Assembly (NCBI RefSeq): GCF_023015625.1
Contig: NZ_JALKAH010000002.1
Location: 186,001 to 250,000, forward strand
Direction: 5' to 3'
DNA length: 64,000 nucleotides
DNA from: Yoonia sp. F2084L
Lineage (GTDB): Bacteria > Pseudomonadota > Alphaproteobacteria > Rhodobacterales > Rhodobacteraceae
Shown: one piece after another, positions 21,227-29,374 of the stretch
How the letters are laid out: every line of letters begins with the position of its first letter
Position numbering within the stretch: position 1 is the first letter of the stretch
Made by a program: the position numbers and the translations under genes
The notes under the pieces: model-generated
What the model was told of the DNA's origin: nothing
The model's database searches: none
The model's input: only the letters and a program-made list of their open reading frames with translations

Positions 21227-21332
21227 GGGTGGATGACTGCTTTGAGCCCAGTCTTCCCATTCGCCAAGTCTTGGCGAAAGTCTACTTTCGCTTTGGCAGC
21301 AAATCCGAACTAGTTCTCGTTATTGTGACAAA

Positions 21333-21370
21333 TGAAAAGGGTCGTGCGAGCAAGCCCAGCACGACCCTTC
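21333..21370 (-). terminator. terminator of the LysM-like gene
   Basis: Eleven-base perfect arms AAGGGTCGTGC (21337-21347) and GCACGACCCTT (21359-21369); reading on the minus strand the stem ends in TTTTC. Confidence 0.8.
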
Positions 21371-21390
21371 CAAATATCTAGCCGCTTAGC

Positions 21391-22074
21391 TTAACGACTG
21401 ATCTCGTCGGAGATAATGGTCAGCATCGCGCGCAGCCATGCCGGATTGCCCTCAGCCGCGATAACTGCATTGCTGAGCGTTGTTTTTTCGCTGTCAGGTA
21501 GATCTAGCGTGTCGATAAGAGCAACTACTTTGTCAGCATCGAAACCTTCGATGGTCAATAATTCTTCCGACATCGCCATGAGGTCTTCTGTGGTGTCCTC
21601 TGTCGCAGCGGATGCTTCTAGCGCGGCGGCGGCGTCGACTTCAGCTGCTTGCGCTTCTGCTGCGGCGGCCACCTGTGCGGCAGCTAAAGTTGCAGTCGCT
21701 TCTGGTTCGGCTTGTGCAGCAGCAGTTTCGGTCTCTGCGGCAGCAGCTTCGGGTTGCTCAGCGGCTTCCGTGCCTGATGTAGATGCCACCAACTCCTCAC
21801 CGTCAATACATGGGATGTTGAGTTCCATACCTAAAAGAAGCACGGACCGGTCCGGACCAATCTGATCTGCATTTGCGGCATAAATCTCATCTACACGGCG
21901 CGCGGTGCCATATGCCCACTCTGAGATATTCGAAAGGCTGTCAGCCCTCTCAACGACATAGGTTGTTCCGCAGACGATTTCGTCAGAGTGCGCGAACATC
22001 GGCGTACCCAAGCTGACCCCGATGAGTGCCAGGCTAATGTTGGCGATTTTGAACTTATTCATTTGAGAACTCAT
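21391..22074 (-). CDS. secreted LysM-domain protein with Ala/Glu-rich middle
   Basis: 227 residues. A signal peptide (KIANISLALIGVSLGTPMFA) is followed by a LysM-like module at ~35-92: CGTTYVVERADSLSNISEWA and GMELNIPCIDG, with two cysteines that could bridge. Residues ~100-160 are almost only Ala, Glu, Thr and Gln, and the last ~60 form a small helical acidic domain. LysM binds peptidoglycan, so a periplasmic wall-associated role is likely. Start is unclear: ATG 22074 has no ribosome site, ATG 22062 has GAG upstream. The C-terminal domain is not recognised. Confidence 0.75.
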   Translation of the reverse strand: MSSQMNKFKIANISLALIGVSLGTPMFAHSDEIVCGTTYVVERADSLSNISEWAYGTARRVDEIYAANADQIGPDRSVLLLGMELNIPCIDGEELVASTSGTEAAEQPEAAAAETETAAAQAEPEATATLAAAQVAAAAEAQAAEVDAAAALEASAATEDTTEDLMAMSEELLTIEGFDADKVVALIDTLDLPDSEKTTLSNAVIAAEGNPAWLRAMLTIISDEISR

Positions 22075-22199
22075 AATCTGTTATCGGCTTGTTAGTATTT
22101 GCACGCAAATGCTGACTAAAATATGACCGATTTCACTCAAACCGCGTAAGTACCGCTGCGTTATCTACCGTCATTTTGGGGGCAAGCGCGGGGTCAGCT

Positions 22200-23048
22200 T
22201 CACATTGGCAAGGTCAGGACGGATGTAAGGATCGCAGTCATTGATAGAATGACAATGAACACCCCCCATTCAACCAGTATTGATCGGGCCAGGTGTCGTG
22301 CTGCTGTGTGGTCGCCAGCTTGCATGCGTGGAATGAACCGCATTTTGTTGGCAGCGGCCAGCGTCAAAAGACCACCGACAAGTATGACCTTAATGATCAA
22401 CGCGCGGCCATAGGCACCATTTACTAAGGCACTTAGCGTGCCGACCAGGACGTAACCCATATAGAGACCCGCCAATACAAGAAGCGGGACCAAAACCATC
22501 GCAAGCCGTCCAAAACGATGCCCCACCGAAACCGCCTCCGGTAGTTGCGCCGGATGCAGCGAAAGTTTACGCAGCGGCGACAACACTCCGATCCAGAAAC
22601 AAACTGCGACGAGGTGGAAAAGCAGGATCAGGTTCAGCATGATACTGTCACGATCCGGGATATGTCCGATATGCGCAAAGGACCATAGTGCTATGATCCC
22701 CCCGATCGTTGACAAGAGTAAGCCGCGCCGTCCCAGAAACACGCCAACAATCAGTAACCCAAGACCCACCACGCGCAGGACAAATGCCGTCCCGACTGGC
22801 GTTGTCCATAATAGACCCAGCATTTCAGGATCTGTCATGCCAGACACGTCACCGGTCAGCATCGCGCCACGCAAGCAGAACCCGACAAGTGTCGCAAACA
22901 AACCAATAACGGCAAAGAAGATGATAAACGGCCGATTGATTTTCAGTTGCAAAACCAAACTCACAAGAACGCTGCCGAAAGAAGTAAACACCCCCAGGTA
23001 AAGTCCAAACTTCGCCAAGATGGACGCCATGCCCCAAAAATCAAGCAC
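22200..23048 (-). CDS. copD: CopD-family copper-resistance membrane protein
   Basis: 282 residues with eight hydrophobic segments, typical of CopD/YcnJ. The conserved block LILLFHLVAVCFWIGVLSPL contains the His and Trp expected of copper-handling CopD proteins, and RILHL-like His are also present at SFAHIGHIPDR. Two bases separate its start from the copC stop, so copC-copD are one operon. The pair is thought to move copper into the cytoplasm for cuproenzymes or deliver it to the periplasm; no other copper genes are nearby. Confidence 0.88.
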   Translation of the reverse strand: MLDFWGMASILAKFGLYLGVFTSFGSVLVSLVLQLKINRPFIIFFAVIGLFATLVGFCLRGAMLTGDVSGMTDPEMLGLLWTTPVGTAFVLRVVGLGLLIVGVFLGRRGLLLSTIGGIIALWSFAHIGHIPDRDSIMLNLILLFHLVAVCFWIGVLSPLRKLSLHPAQLPEAVSVGHRFGRLAMVLVPLLVLAGLYMGYVLVGTLSALVNGAYGRALIIKVILVGGLLTLAAANKMRFIPRMQAGDHTAARHLARSILVEWGVFIVILSMTAILTSVLTLPM

Positions 23049-23050
23049 GT

Positions 23051-23395
23051 CTATTCAACGGTAAAAGCAAATGACCCATTCAGGGCATGGCCATCATCGC
23101 CCAGTCCACGCCATTCCACCAGATACGCCCCTATACCCATCGGTTCTAACGGGATGACATAATCAGAGATGAAATCGCGAAATTCACTCAAATTCAGATC
23201 AACCCGTGTCTCATCCGCATGGGTCATGCTGACGCGCGTCAGTCTGATCCCGCTGGTGAAATTCATAACGATTTCGGTCGGAGCGTCTGTCAGCGCCGCC
23301 TCGTGCGCGGGCAATGTTGTTTCAAGCAGCGAATGTGCGACAGCAGCCGTTCCAGACAGAAACGCAAATAGCACTGTCAGCAAGGTTCGCTTCAT
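23051..23395 (-). CDS. copC: CopC-domain periplasmic copper-binding protein
   Basis: 114 residues. Signal peptide LLTVLFAFLSGTAAVAHS, cleaved so that the mature chain begins with the copper-ligand His of AHSLLETTLPAHEAALTDAP, the CopC hallmark. The end YLVEWRGLGDDGHALNGSFA carries the second conserved His (DGH). The beta-barrel is short but complete. It is the first gene of the copCD operon. The 189 bases upstream show no recognisable copper-regulator box. Confidence 0.9.
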   Translation of the reverse strand: MKRTLLTVLFAFLSGTAAVAHSLLETTLPAHEAALTDAPTEIVMNFTSGIRLTRVSMTHADETRVDLNLSEFRDFISDYVIPLEPMGIGAYLVEWRGLGDDGHALNGSFAFTVE

Positions 23396-23584
23396 GTTTC
23401 CATCTTTCCGTCATTAAGCGCGACTACAGCTCTGCCGCTGTGTCAGTAACTTATAAGCGCTTCATGGCAATATCTGGACTTTTTCGCGCCATGTAAACGG
23501 AACTCTTCGATTTGGCTAAACGGATATCCTGTCCCTCCGCACCCTCGACCTTAGCCTAAGTCCCGATGAACAGTGAATACCATG

Positions 23585-24271
23585 CTAGCTCATATTGGCT
23601 TTCAATTTCGCCAGTAACGCTTCATCTGCCAATTTCCTAAGCGCCTGCCGCCCTATCCAATTGGCTGTCTTGTCATCCATGTCTTTCAGATCGGTTGCGA
23701 ACTGAACGGCCGTGCGATTGAGCGCGTAGTTGCGTTTCCCGGCGGCACGAAGCGCCATGTCGATGGCTTTTTTGACAAGTGGACGTTCATCAATGGCCGC
23801 CGCGCGCATCAAGGGGAAGGTCGCTTCAAACGTGGCGTTTGACGCCGATTTGTCATGGAAGGCCAGTGCCCAGACCAATGCAAAGCTGGCACGCCGCACA
23901 AATTCTTCACTGTTCGGCGCCCACTGATGCACCTTGTCCCATGCGAAGTCCGTTCGGTCGAACAGGTCAAAGCACGCCGTGTCACAGATCGCCCAATTGT
24001 CGAAGTCGCTACACCACTGGTCCGCCTGTTTAGACGTAAGCTTGTCGAGTTCTGCCAGAAAGACAGCCATCGTGCGTGCCTCGTAGCGACCATCTTTCCA
24101 CAGTTGCAGTGCGAGGTCATGGTCGCGATCAAGGGTTTTGGCGTAGCGTTTCATGTCACCCATGCGGACACCAAAGGCGCGTTCATTGGGAATGCCATAC
24201 CGTAGCAGCCCGGCCTTGGTTTCCGCACTGCTATTGTCTTGTAGCCACGATATGACTTGTTCGGCTTTCAT
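23585..24271 (-). CDS. DNA alkylation repair protein (AlkD-like)
   Basis: 228 residues, almost all helical, the HEAT-like repeat fold of AlkC/AlkD. Matches to the family include YGIPNERAFGVRMGDMKRYAK, the WCSDFDNWAICDTACFDLF segment (conserved D-x-W-x-x-x-D) and the tail KDMDDKTANWIGRQALRKL. AlkD removes positively charged alkylated bases such as 7-methylguanine. Last of a TetR-VOC-AlkD operon, starting 7 bases after the VOC stop. A DNA repair enzyme under a TetR repressor suggests response to a reactive small molecule; that is inference. Confidence 0.88.
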   Translation of the reverse strand: MKAEQVISWLQDNSSAETKAGLLRYGIPNERAFGVRMGDMKRYAKTLDRDHDLALQLWKDGRYEARTMAVFLAELDKLTSKQADQWCSDFDNWAICDTACFDLFDRTDFAWDKVHQWAPNSEEFVRRASFALVWALAFHDKSASNATFEATFPLMRAAAIDERPLVKKAIDMALRAAGKRNYALNRTAVQFATDLKDMDDKTANWIGRQALRKLADEALLAKLKANMS

Positions 24272-24277
24272 GGATGA

Positions 24278-24748
24278 TCATGCCGCATTGAACGCAGCTT
24301 CAAGCGTTCTAATCTCGATCTTGCTCATGTCCATCATCGCAGCTTGCGCACGTCCTGCGGCTGCCTGATCCTCCGCCCCCAGCAGGTCGGACAGCGCCTT
24401 TGGAACGATCTGCCACGAAACACCAAACCGATCTACCAGCCAGCCACAGCGACCTTCTTCTCCACCGTCAGAGGTCAATGTGTCCCAAAGCCGATCAGTT
24501 TCGGTTTGATCGACTGTCATGACGGAAATCGATGCAGCAGGCGTTTGCTTGAATTGAGGGCCACCATTGAGAATTTGATACGGTGTCCCTGCAAGAGTGA
24601 AATCGACAACGACGGCGTCGCCATCAGGTGCTGCGCGGACGACGTTTTCAATCTTACTGTTTGGGATCAGGGCAATATAGGCATTTGCTGCTGCTTCCCC
24701 ATTGTTCTCAAACCATAGGCAGGTTCTGACCTTGTGATCATTTGTCAT
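24278..24748 (-). CDS. VOC-superfamily protein, PhnB-like
   Basis: 156 residues. The start (VRTCLWFENNGEAAANAY), the ILNGGPQFK and the SDGGEEGRCGWLVDRFGVSWQ segments match the PhnB/3-demethylubiquinone methyltransferase-like branch of the VOC family, which are small metal-dependent or metal-lacking dimers of unsure function. Overlaps the tetR stop by 11 bases, so co-translated. Together with AlkD it may process or buffer a toxic compound. No enzyme activity can be assigned. Confidence 0.85.
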   Translation of the reverse strand: MTNDHKVRTCLWFENNGEAAANAYIALIPNSKIENVVRAAPDGDAVVVDFTLAGTPYQILNGGPQFKQTPAASISVMTVDQTETDRLWDTLTSDGGEEGRCGWLVDRFGVSWQIVPKALSDLLGAEDQAAAGRAQAAMMDMSKIEIRTLEAAFNAA

Positions 24749-25385
24749 TTCTTGCGGCCTCCGTTGCTTTGGGGTGAAAGAGTAGTTCCAGATATCGTTT
24801 CAAGTGGTCGAGGCTTTCGACAGCGGCAGCGCTATTGTTCGTGGCCTTCGCCACAACAAAAGAACCCTGGATGACGGCTTGGATATGTGTTGCCAGGCCA
24901 ATTGGGGTCCAATCAACATCCAGCGCCGACTGACTGATCGCTTCCGCAATATCAGCCTCCAGCGTTTCAGCATGGCCTGTAATACTTGCACCACAGGCAT
25001 CGCGAATGGCCGGATAGCTTTCAAAGGTTTCCTGGGCCATTGTGCCGACCAGACAGGTAAAATCAGCCAGGTCACCCTGAATGATGGCTTTGCGAAAATC
25101 GACATAGGCGATGAGACGATCGGCTGGATCTGCCGCGTCATGATAGGGTGCAGTACGGAAGATGTCTGAGGCGACTGCGGACCAATGATCTGCAGCAGCC
25201 ACGCCGACATCTTCCTTGCTCTTGAAATGATGAAAGTAGGCTCCTTTGCTCACACCGGCTCGCTTGCAAAGGTCGTCTACGCTTGTGGCCGAAAACCCCT
25301 TCTGGCGAATTGCATCCATTGCGGCATTCAGAAGCCTTGTGCGGGCGTCACCACTTTCAGGCTGATATTTTGTGGGTCTTGGCAT
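24738..25385 (-). CDS. TetR-family repressor
   Basis: 215 residues from ATG 25385 (MPRPTKYQPESGDARTRLLN); the longer frame to 25469 would cross the operator. The HTH at ~15-60 reads GFSATSVDDLCKRAGVSKGA then YFHHFKSKEDVG. The C-terminal domain is ligand-binding and contains one conserved-looking Cys (FTCLVGTMAQETFE) typical of TetR_C proteins of this branch. First of the TetR-VOC-AlkD operon, with an 18-base palindrome 10 bases upstream, so it is likely autorepressing. The ligand is unknown. Confidence 0.92.
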   Translation of the reverse strand: MPRPTKYQPESGDARTRLLNAAMDAIRQKGFSATSVDDLCKRAGVSKGAYFHHFKSKEDVGVAAADHWSAVASDIFRTAPYHDAADPADRLIAYVDFRKAIIQGDLADFTCLVGTMAQETFESYPAIRDACGASITGHAETLEADIAEAISQSALDVDWTPIGLATHIQAVIQGSFVVAKATNNSAAAVESLDHLKRYLELLFHPKATEAARNDK

Positions 25386-25394
25386 AGCCTTAAA

Positions 25395-25412
25395 ATACCG
25401 ACTATACGGTAT
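25395..25412 (-). promoter_or_regulatory. operator of the TetR-VOC-AlkD operon
   Basis: ATACCG (25395-25400) and CGGTAT (25407-25412) are perfect reverse complements separated by ACTATA. Located 10-27 bases upstream of tetR, the usual size for a TetR-family site. Binding is inferred. Confidence 0.65.
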
Positions 25413-25552
25413 GTTTGTCAATCCAGATCGAAAGCCATTTGGCGAAGAAACCGGGGCGAACGCATCCATAGGTCACCTGCCTATCGCCGCAACGAAGAGC
25501 TTGAAGTTGATGAATTCGAGATTGTCCTCAACTACTCCGAACGTTGGCAGAG

Positions 25553-25858
25553 CTAGCCATCACAACGATAGAGCCGAACGGGCTTGGTTGACCCTCTCGC
25601 GATCAGGCCCTTTGCCTCTAGGTCCAATTGCACAGCCTTGAGCCACCAGCCAGCTTTTGCACCCCCCGGAAACACTTCTTCCGACAGGCGCTTCAACAAC
25701 TCTGCTTTCGCCTCGGCAACCGTGATCCCAGGTGCTGTGTTGGGCAACACAGGTAGCAGTGCTTCACGCATGGCCATGTATTTGACGCGATCAACACGTT
25801 CGGTCCGGTGTGGCGATGTAATGCTCTCGATTTCAATCTTGCTATCGGCTTCAGACAT
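25553..25858 (-). CDS. DUF6958-type small protein
   Basis: 101 residues from ATG 25858, overlapping the preceding GFA-like gene by 8 bases. Conserved features are EIESITSPHRTERVDRVKY, MREALLPVLPNTAPGIT, and FPGGAKAGWWLKAVQLDLEA, ending KPVRLYRC. The fold resembles a winged helix: the last part has the look of a DNA-binding or antitoxin-like domain, but function is unproven. Second gene of a TetR-controlled unit; the link with a GFA-like protein recurs, I believe, in other proteobacteria. Confidence 0.75.
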   Translation of the reverse strand: MSEADSKIEIESITSPHRTERVDRVKYMAMREALLPVLPNTAPGITVAEAKAELLKRLSEEVFPGGAKAGWWLKAVQLDLEAKGLIARGSTKPVRLYRCDG

Positions 25859-26387
25859 GAAGGTCTCCGCCCACGACAATTTTGGGATTGCGAAAGCCCA
25901 TTTTGACCCATGCACCAAAGAGCCGGGCGTAGAAAGATAACGAATGCTGCTTCAGGTTTGGAACATCGTTGGGCAGGCCCTCGGCGCTTGCAAGATCGCC
26001 TGTCATCGTGCGCATTTCCAGCTTTGGCAAAGCATCCTCGGGCCACAATTGTCCATAGAGGCTAAGCCAATGACCGCCTTTCATCTCCATGAATACGGGC
26101 GTGTTGCAGCAAGAGGCAATCACGCGCCGGGTACCTGCATCCGATGACAAGCGATACTCTCTCAATTGATCTGCACCGGTTAGAAACCGAACGCGGTCCT
26201 TGCGGTGCATGACAAAGGGCGTTGCCCCCTTTTCGTCCACGATGCGCGGTGCTTTTGGCAACGTCATCATGACGTCGCCCGCTTTCCGGCAACTGTCACA
26301 AAGGCACTCCACACTCGCAATATGCGGCCCGTCAACTTCTAAGGTTACTCGCCCGCAAGCGCAGCCTACTCTTTGGGGTGTCGTCAT
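25851..26387 (-). CDS. GFA/CENP-V-like zinc protein (DUF6151)
   Basis: 178 residues. Zinc-binding cysteines are seen at GCACGRVTLE (C-x-C), VECLCDSCRKAG (C-x-C-x-x-C) and IASCCNTPVFME, the pattern of the glutathione-dependent formaldehyde-activating (GFA) superfamily. The C-terminal part departs from GFA itself and fits DUF6151. A thiol-carrying zinc protein acting on a reactive carbonyl is plausible but not shown. First gene of the unit, divergent from a TetR gene with a shared operator. Confidence 0.75.
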   Translation of the reverse strand: MTTPQRVGCACGRVTLEVDGPHIASVECLCDSCRKAGDVMMTLPKAPRIVDEKGATPFVMHRKDRVRFLTGADQLREYRLSSDAGTRRVIASCCNTPVFMEMKGGHWLSLYGQLWPEDALPKLEMRTMTGDLASAEGLPNDVPNLKQHSLSFYARLFGAWVKMGFRNPKIVVGGDLHV

Positions 26388-26416
26388 CAGATCATCCTCG
26401 AATCCTTATTAATTAG

Positions 26417-26431
26417 ACTGGACCGTCCAGT
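26417..26431. promoter_or_regulatory. divergent TetR operator, ACTGGACCGTCCAGT
   Basis: A 15-base palindrome (7-base arms with one central base) lies between the divergent GFA-like gene (start 26387) and the tetR gene (start 26488), 30-57 bases from each start. This is the position and size of a TetR site governing both directions. Confidence 0.7.
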
Positions 26432-26487
26432 TTGATCTGTCAAGAATGCGTGCTATGTCGTCGCCTAATCGAGTAAGAGGCCCAACG

Positions 26488-27123
26488 ATGTCGAATGGAG
26501 CAGCCACCCGCGTCCGCCGAAGTCGCGAGAAGATCCTCGCGGCGGCAGAGACCGTGTTTTTACAGCATGGGTTTCTTGGCACCAACATGGACGTGGTCGC
26601 CGAAAAAGCAGGTGTGTCCAAGCAAACTGTTTATGCGCATTTCAAATCCAAGGAAGCGTTATTCATTGAGGTCGTGGAAGCTATGACCGGTGGTGCTGCG
26701 GAAGAAATCGGCGAGGATATAGAAGATGTGTTCGGGGATCAAAGGGTCGAGGATTACCTGCGCGAGGTTGCTATCGACCAACTGACAGTCGTTCTGACGC
26801 CGCGCCTGATGCAGCTTCGCCGGATGGTCATTGGCGAAGTCGAACGGTTCCCTGAATTGGGAAAATCTCTGTACATCAACGGACCTATGCGATCCATCAA
26901 ACGGCTTACGCGGGCATGCGATCACTTCACGAGCGTCGGCCAATTGTACACCCCACACCCCGAGGTGGCCGCAACCCAATTCAACTGGATCGTGATGGGG
27001 GCGCCGACAAACGCCGCAATGCTGCTGGGCGACAAGGGGATACCCCAAGAAAGCCAACTTCGCGCCCATGCAAAGGAAGCCGTTCGGATATTTCTGTGCG
27101 CTTATGGTGTGCATTCTCCGTGA
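26488..27123 (+). CDS. TetR/AcrR-family regulator
   Basis: 211 residues from ATG 26488, with AGAGG upstream. HTH at ~12-55: TNMDVVAEKAGVSKQTVYAH then FKSKEALFIEVV. The C-terminal part (LMQLRRMVIGEVERFPELG, QFNWIVMGAPTNAAMLLG) is of the TetR_C_7/AefR type common in regulators of efflux or detoxification genes. It shares an operator with the divergent GFA-like/DUF6958 unit. ATG 26455 is an alternative start without support. Confidence 0.92.
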   Translation: MSNGAATRVRRSREKILAAAETVFLQHGFLGTNMDVVAEKAGVSKQTVYAHFKSKEALFIEVVEAMTGGAAEEIGEDIEDVFGDQRVEDYLREVAIDQLTVVLTPRLMQLRRMVIGEVERFPELGKSLYINGPMRSIKRLTRACDHFTSVGQLYTPHPEVAATQFNWIVMGAPTNAAMLLGDKGIPQESQLRAHAKEAVRIFLCAYGVHSP

Positions 27124-27237
27124 TACATGTGCGGTACACAGCTAATCATTCTGTTGGCATTCAGTAAGGCAGCGCGCGCTTGACCCAAACATAACCACTC
27201 AGCTATGAATCTAATCATATCTGACGGGTTATGAATA

Positions 27238-27561
27238 ATGTCTGAGAACGTGACCACATTGCTGAAGGTTCTGGCTGACCCCAGCCGCAGAGCAATCTTT
27301 GAACGATTGTGCCGTGGCGGCGAGTTGACGGTTGTTGTCTTGACCGAACATGCCGGGATTTCACAACCAGCCGTTTCCAAGCACCTTGGCGTGCTGAAAC
27401 GCGCGGGCCTGGTCAACGACCGTCAGGATGGACGCAAAACACATTATTCGCCCAAACCGCGCGCGCTTGGCCCACTCACGGACTGGGCCGCTGAAATGAA
27501 CGGTTTCTGGGAAGCGCGCTTTGATGATCTTGAAGACCTGCTGAAAAGGACAGACCAATGA
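27238..27561 (+). CDS. ArsR-family winged-helix regulator
   Basis: 107 residues, intact. The winged helix shows VLADPSRRAIFERLCRGGEL, ISQPAVSKHLGVLKRAGLVN and RKTHYSPKPRALGPL. It lacks arsenic cysteines; this is the branch that pairs with SRPBCC (AHSA1-like) genes. It overlaps by 4 bases (ATGA) the start of a following SRPBCC gene, which is broken. So the regulator has lost its partner. A second, intact ArsR-SRPBCC pair is at 56.9 kb. Confidence 0.9.
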   Translation: MSENVTTLLKVLADPSRRAIFERLCRGGELTVVVLTEHAGISQPAVSKHLGVLKRAGLVNDRQDGRKTHYSPKPRALGPLTDWAAEMNGFWEARFDDLEDLLKRTDQ

Positions 27562-27837
27562 ACGATACGGCAACCCAGACACAATCCGTCGTCGTCGAAC
27601 GCGACATCGCCTGAGGTCGAGAAAACCGCGAAAGACGCACTGACTCTGCCGAACGACCTGTTAGATGCCTTCTCGGCTGATCCGGATTATGCGACGGCTT
27701 TTGATGGGCTCACCCGAGGTCGCCAGCGCAGCTACATCATCCACATCAACGCTTCAAAGAAACCTGAAACGCGAGCAAACCGGATTGCCAAATCGCGTGA
27801 CAAGGGTCTCAAGGGCAAGGGTCTACTGGAGCGTTGA
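27558..27837 (+). pseudogene. fused remnants of an SRPBCC gene and a YdeI/OmpD-associated gene
   Basis: Frame at 27558-27614 encodes 18 residues, MNDTATQTQSVVVERDIA, the typical start of ArsR-linked AHSA1/SRPBCC proteins, then stops at TGA. Directly after, in another frame, 27616-27837 encodes 73 residues (TLPNDLLDAFSADPDYATAF, TRGRQRSYIIHI, KKPETRANRIAKSRDKG) that match the C-terminal part of YdeI/OmpD-associated proteins and end at a normal stop. The likeliest history is a deletion that removed the body of the SRPBCC gene and the start of a neighbouring ydeI-like gene. No ribosome site serves the second fragment. Confidence 0.8.
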
Positions 27838-27940
27838 AGCCTCTGGGTCGCCAAAGGAAACGGAAGTCCGCTGAGTGACCCGAAAGCGATCTTAGCGCGA
27901 TTGCAGCGAATGTCTCAAAGGTCCCGCAAAGCAGGCATCC

Positions 27941-27977
27941 AAAAACAAAACGCCGCCCTGAAATCGGAGCGGCGTTT
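27941..27977 (-). terminator. terminator of rplS-rpmE
   Basis: AAACGCCGC (27948-27956) and GCGGCGTTT (27969-27977) are perfect arms; on the minus strand the stem runs into TTTTGTTTTT. Confidence 0.9.
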
Positions 27978-28013
27978 CAAAATCATAGGGTGGGTGAAAC
28001 CCACGCGCGTGTC

Positions 28014-28235
28014 TTAAAAACCAAGACCAGCGTATTTGTTCTTGAACTTGGACACACGGCCACCGGCGTCCATCAGACGGGTGGAACCACCGTTCCATGC
28101 TGGGTGCACGGATGGGTCAATATCCAGCGACATTGTATCGCCTTCCTTGCCCCAAGTGGATTTCATCTGCACCACGGTGCCATCGGTCATTTTGACGTCG
28201 ATGATGTGGTAGTCGGGATGCGTATCTTTTTTCAT
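28014..28235 (-). CDS. rpmE: 50S ribosomal protein L31
   Basis: 73 residues, beginning [20 protein letters not shown] and ending [12 protein letters not shown]. The zinc-ribbon cysteines of type A L31 are absent, as is usual for alphaproteobacterial L31. Separated from the rplS stop by 11 bases, and followed by a terminator, so rplS-rpmE form a two-gene unit. AGGATCG provides the ribosome site. Confidence 0.95.
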   Translation of the reverse strand: MKKDTHPDYHIIDVKMTDGTVVQMKSTWGKEGDTMSLDIDPSVHPAWNGGSTRLMDAGGRVSKFKNKYAGLGF

Positions 28236-28246
28236 AGGTTCGATCC

Positions 28247-28630
28247 TTACGCTTCAGCGCCCTTGGGCGCTTTGTAGTTGGCGACTTCTGCGATACGTGC
28301 GGACTTACCGCGACGCGAACGCAGATAGTACAGCTTGGCGCGACGCACGCGACCACGGCGGACCACGGTGATGCTGTCGATATTGGTGGAATGCAGCGGG
28401 AAAACACGCTCCACACCTTCGCCAAAGGAAATCTTGCGCACTGTGAAAGACCCGGCAATGCCTTTGCCGTTCTTGCGGGCGATGCACACGCCCTCGTAGT
28501 TTTGCACACGGCTGCGTGTGCCTTCAGTCACTTTGTAACCGACGCGGATGGTGTCACCCGCTTTGAAGTCCGGGATTGTCGCCCCAAGTGCGGCGACTTG
28601 TTCCGCTTCGAGTTCTGCGATCAGGTCCAT
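28247..28630 (-). CDS. rplS: 50S ribosomal protein L19
   Basis: 127 residues; the signature [20 protein letters not shown] and the tail [18 protein letters not shown] are diagnostic of L19. GGAG precedes the ATG. In many bacteria rplS follows rimM-trmD; here it is separated from those, preceded by 255 bases without a recognised gene (28631-28885) that contains a small hairpin at about 28650-28668 and no identified RNA. Confidence 0.96.
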   Translation of the reverse strand: MDLIAELEAEQVAALGATIPDFKAGDTIRVGYKVTEGTRSRVQNYEGVCIARKNGKGIAGSFTVRKISFGEGVERVFPLHSTNIDSITVVRRGRVRRAKLYYLRSRRGKSARIAEVANYKAPKGAEA

Positions 28631-28885
28631 CTGAAACGCTCCTTAAAATGCTTGCGGTTATCCGCAATGTTTGTTCGCGTGGCCCAGAGCTCTGTGTCGT
28701 TTCCGGGTCCAGTCACCTGCCCGCCAGAGATGCGTCATCATTTCTTTATTGTGGTCGTCCGGCCTGCCTGGTGAGGCATGCACCAACGAAGGTGCTCTCA
28801 GTATCCAGATGGTTCCATAAACCAACGCCCGGAATCAGCGAGGCTGACCGGGAATGCTGCCGTATAAGCGGATGCCCGCAGCGGA

Positions 28886-29239
28886 TCAAGGGGTTTTGGG
28901 GCGTCTCGCAGGGAGATTGTTGGGCGTGACATGGGCCAGCGCGCCGTCCCCATAGGATTTCACGACCTCCGAGATCACAACATGAAACCCACCATACCAT
29001 TTCTCGTACTGGGCCTTGGCTTCAACATGCAGCGGATGGCTCGAAAACGCCTTCAATGCAGCCTGATCTTCCCAATAGTAGATCGCGTTCTTTATGGAGC
29101 CGTCCGTACTTACCCAATTCTCTTTCCCCAAGAACCCGGGCGTGGTTTCCGCAGCTTGCGCAATCAACCCATCAAGGCGAAAGAACGCCTCATCCAGATC
29201 AGTCTCTGCAAATATGAAACTCGCACTTAGAATGGCCAC
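28886..29239 (-). CDS. antibiotic-biosynthesis-monooxygenase-like (ABM) protein
   Basis: 117 residues beginning at GTG 29239. The ABM ferredoxin-like fold is indicated by ETTPGFLGKENWVSTDGSIK, then NAIYYWEDQAALKAFSSHPLHV and EKWYGGFHVVISEVVKSYGD. Members range from real quinone-forming monooxygenases to haem-degrading and unknown proteins, so activity is unassigned. It lies upstream of rplS on the same strand but far away (255 bases), and divergently from gltX (135 bases). Confidence 0.8.
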   Translation of the reverse strand: MAILSASFIFAETDLDEAFFRLDGLIAQAAETTPGFLGKENWVSTDGSIKNAIYYWEDQAALKAFSSHPLHVEAKAQYEKWYGGFHVVISEVVKSYGDGALAHVTPNNLPARRPKTP

Positions 29240-29374
29240 ACCTTCGTCAACTTTCTATGTCCAATCAAACTTCGGGGTGGGGCGAAGCCGAGGGGCAGCG
29301 CCCCTTGCATTGTGCGACAAACTGGACATCCCGCGCCTGTCATGCTCAAAGCGCCTCAACAGGAGACGTGTCCC

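Noticed and set aside
29251..29310. GC-rich dyad AGGGGC-agc-GCCCCT before gltX, thought to match the xdhB element
   Set aside because: Shares only the G/C runs; it lacks the GAAGGTATTT tail, so not the same element on present evidence.
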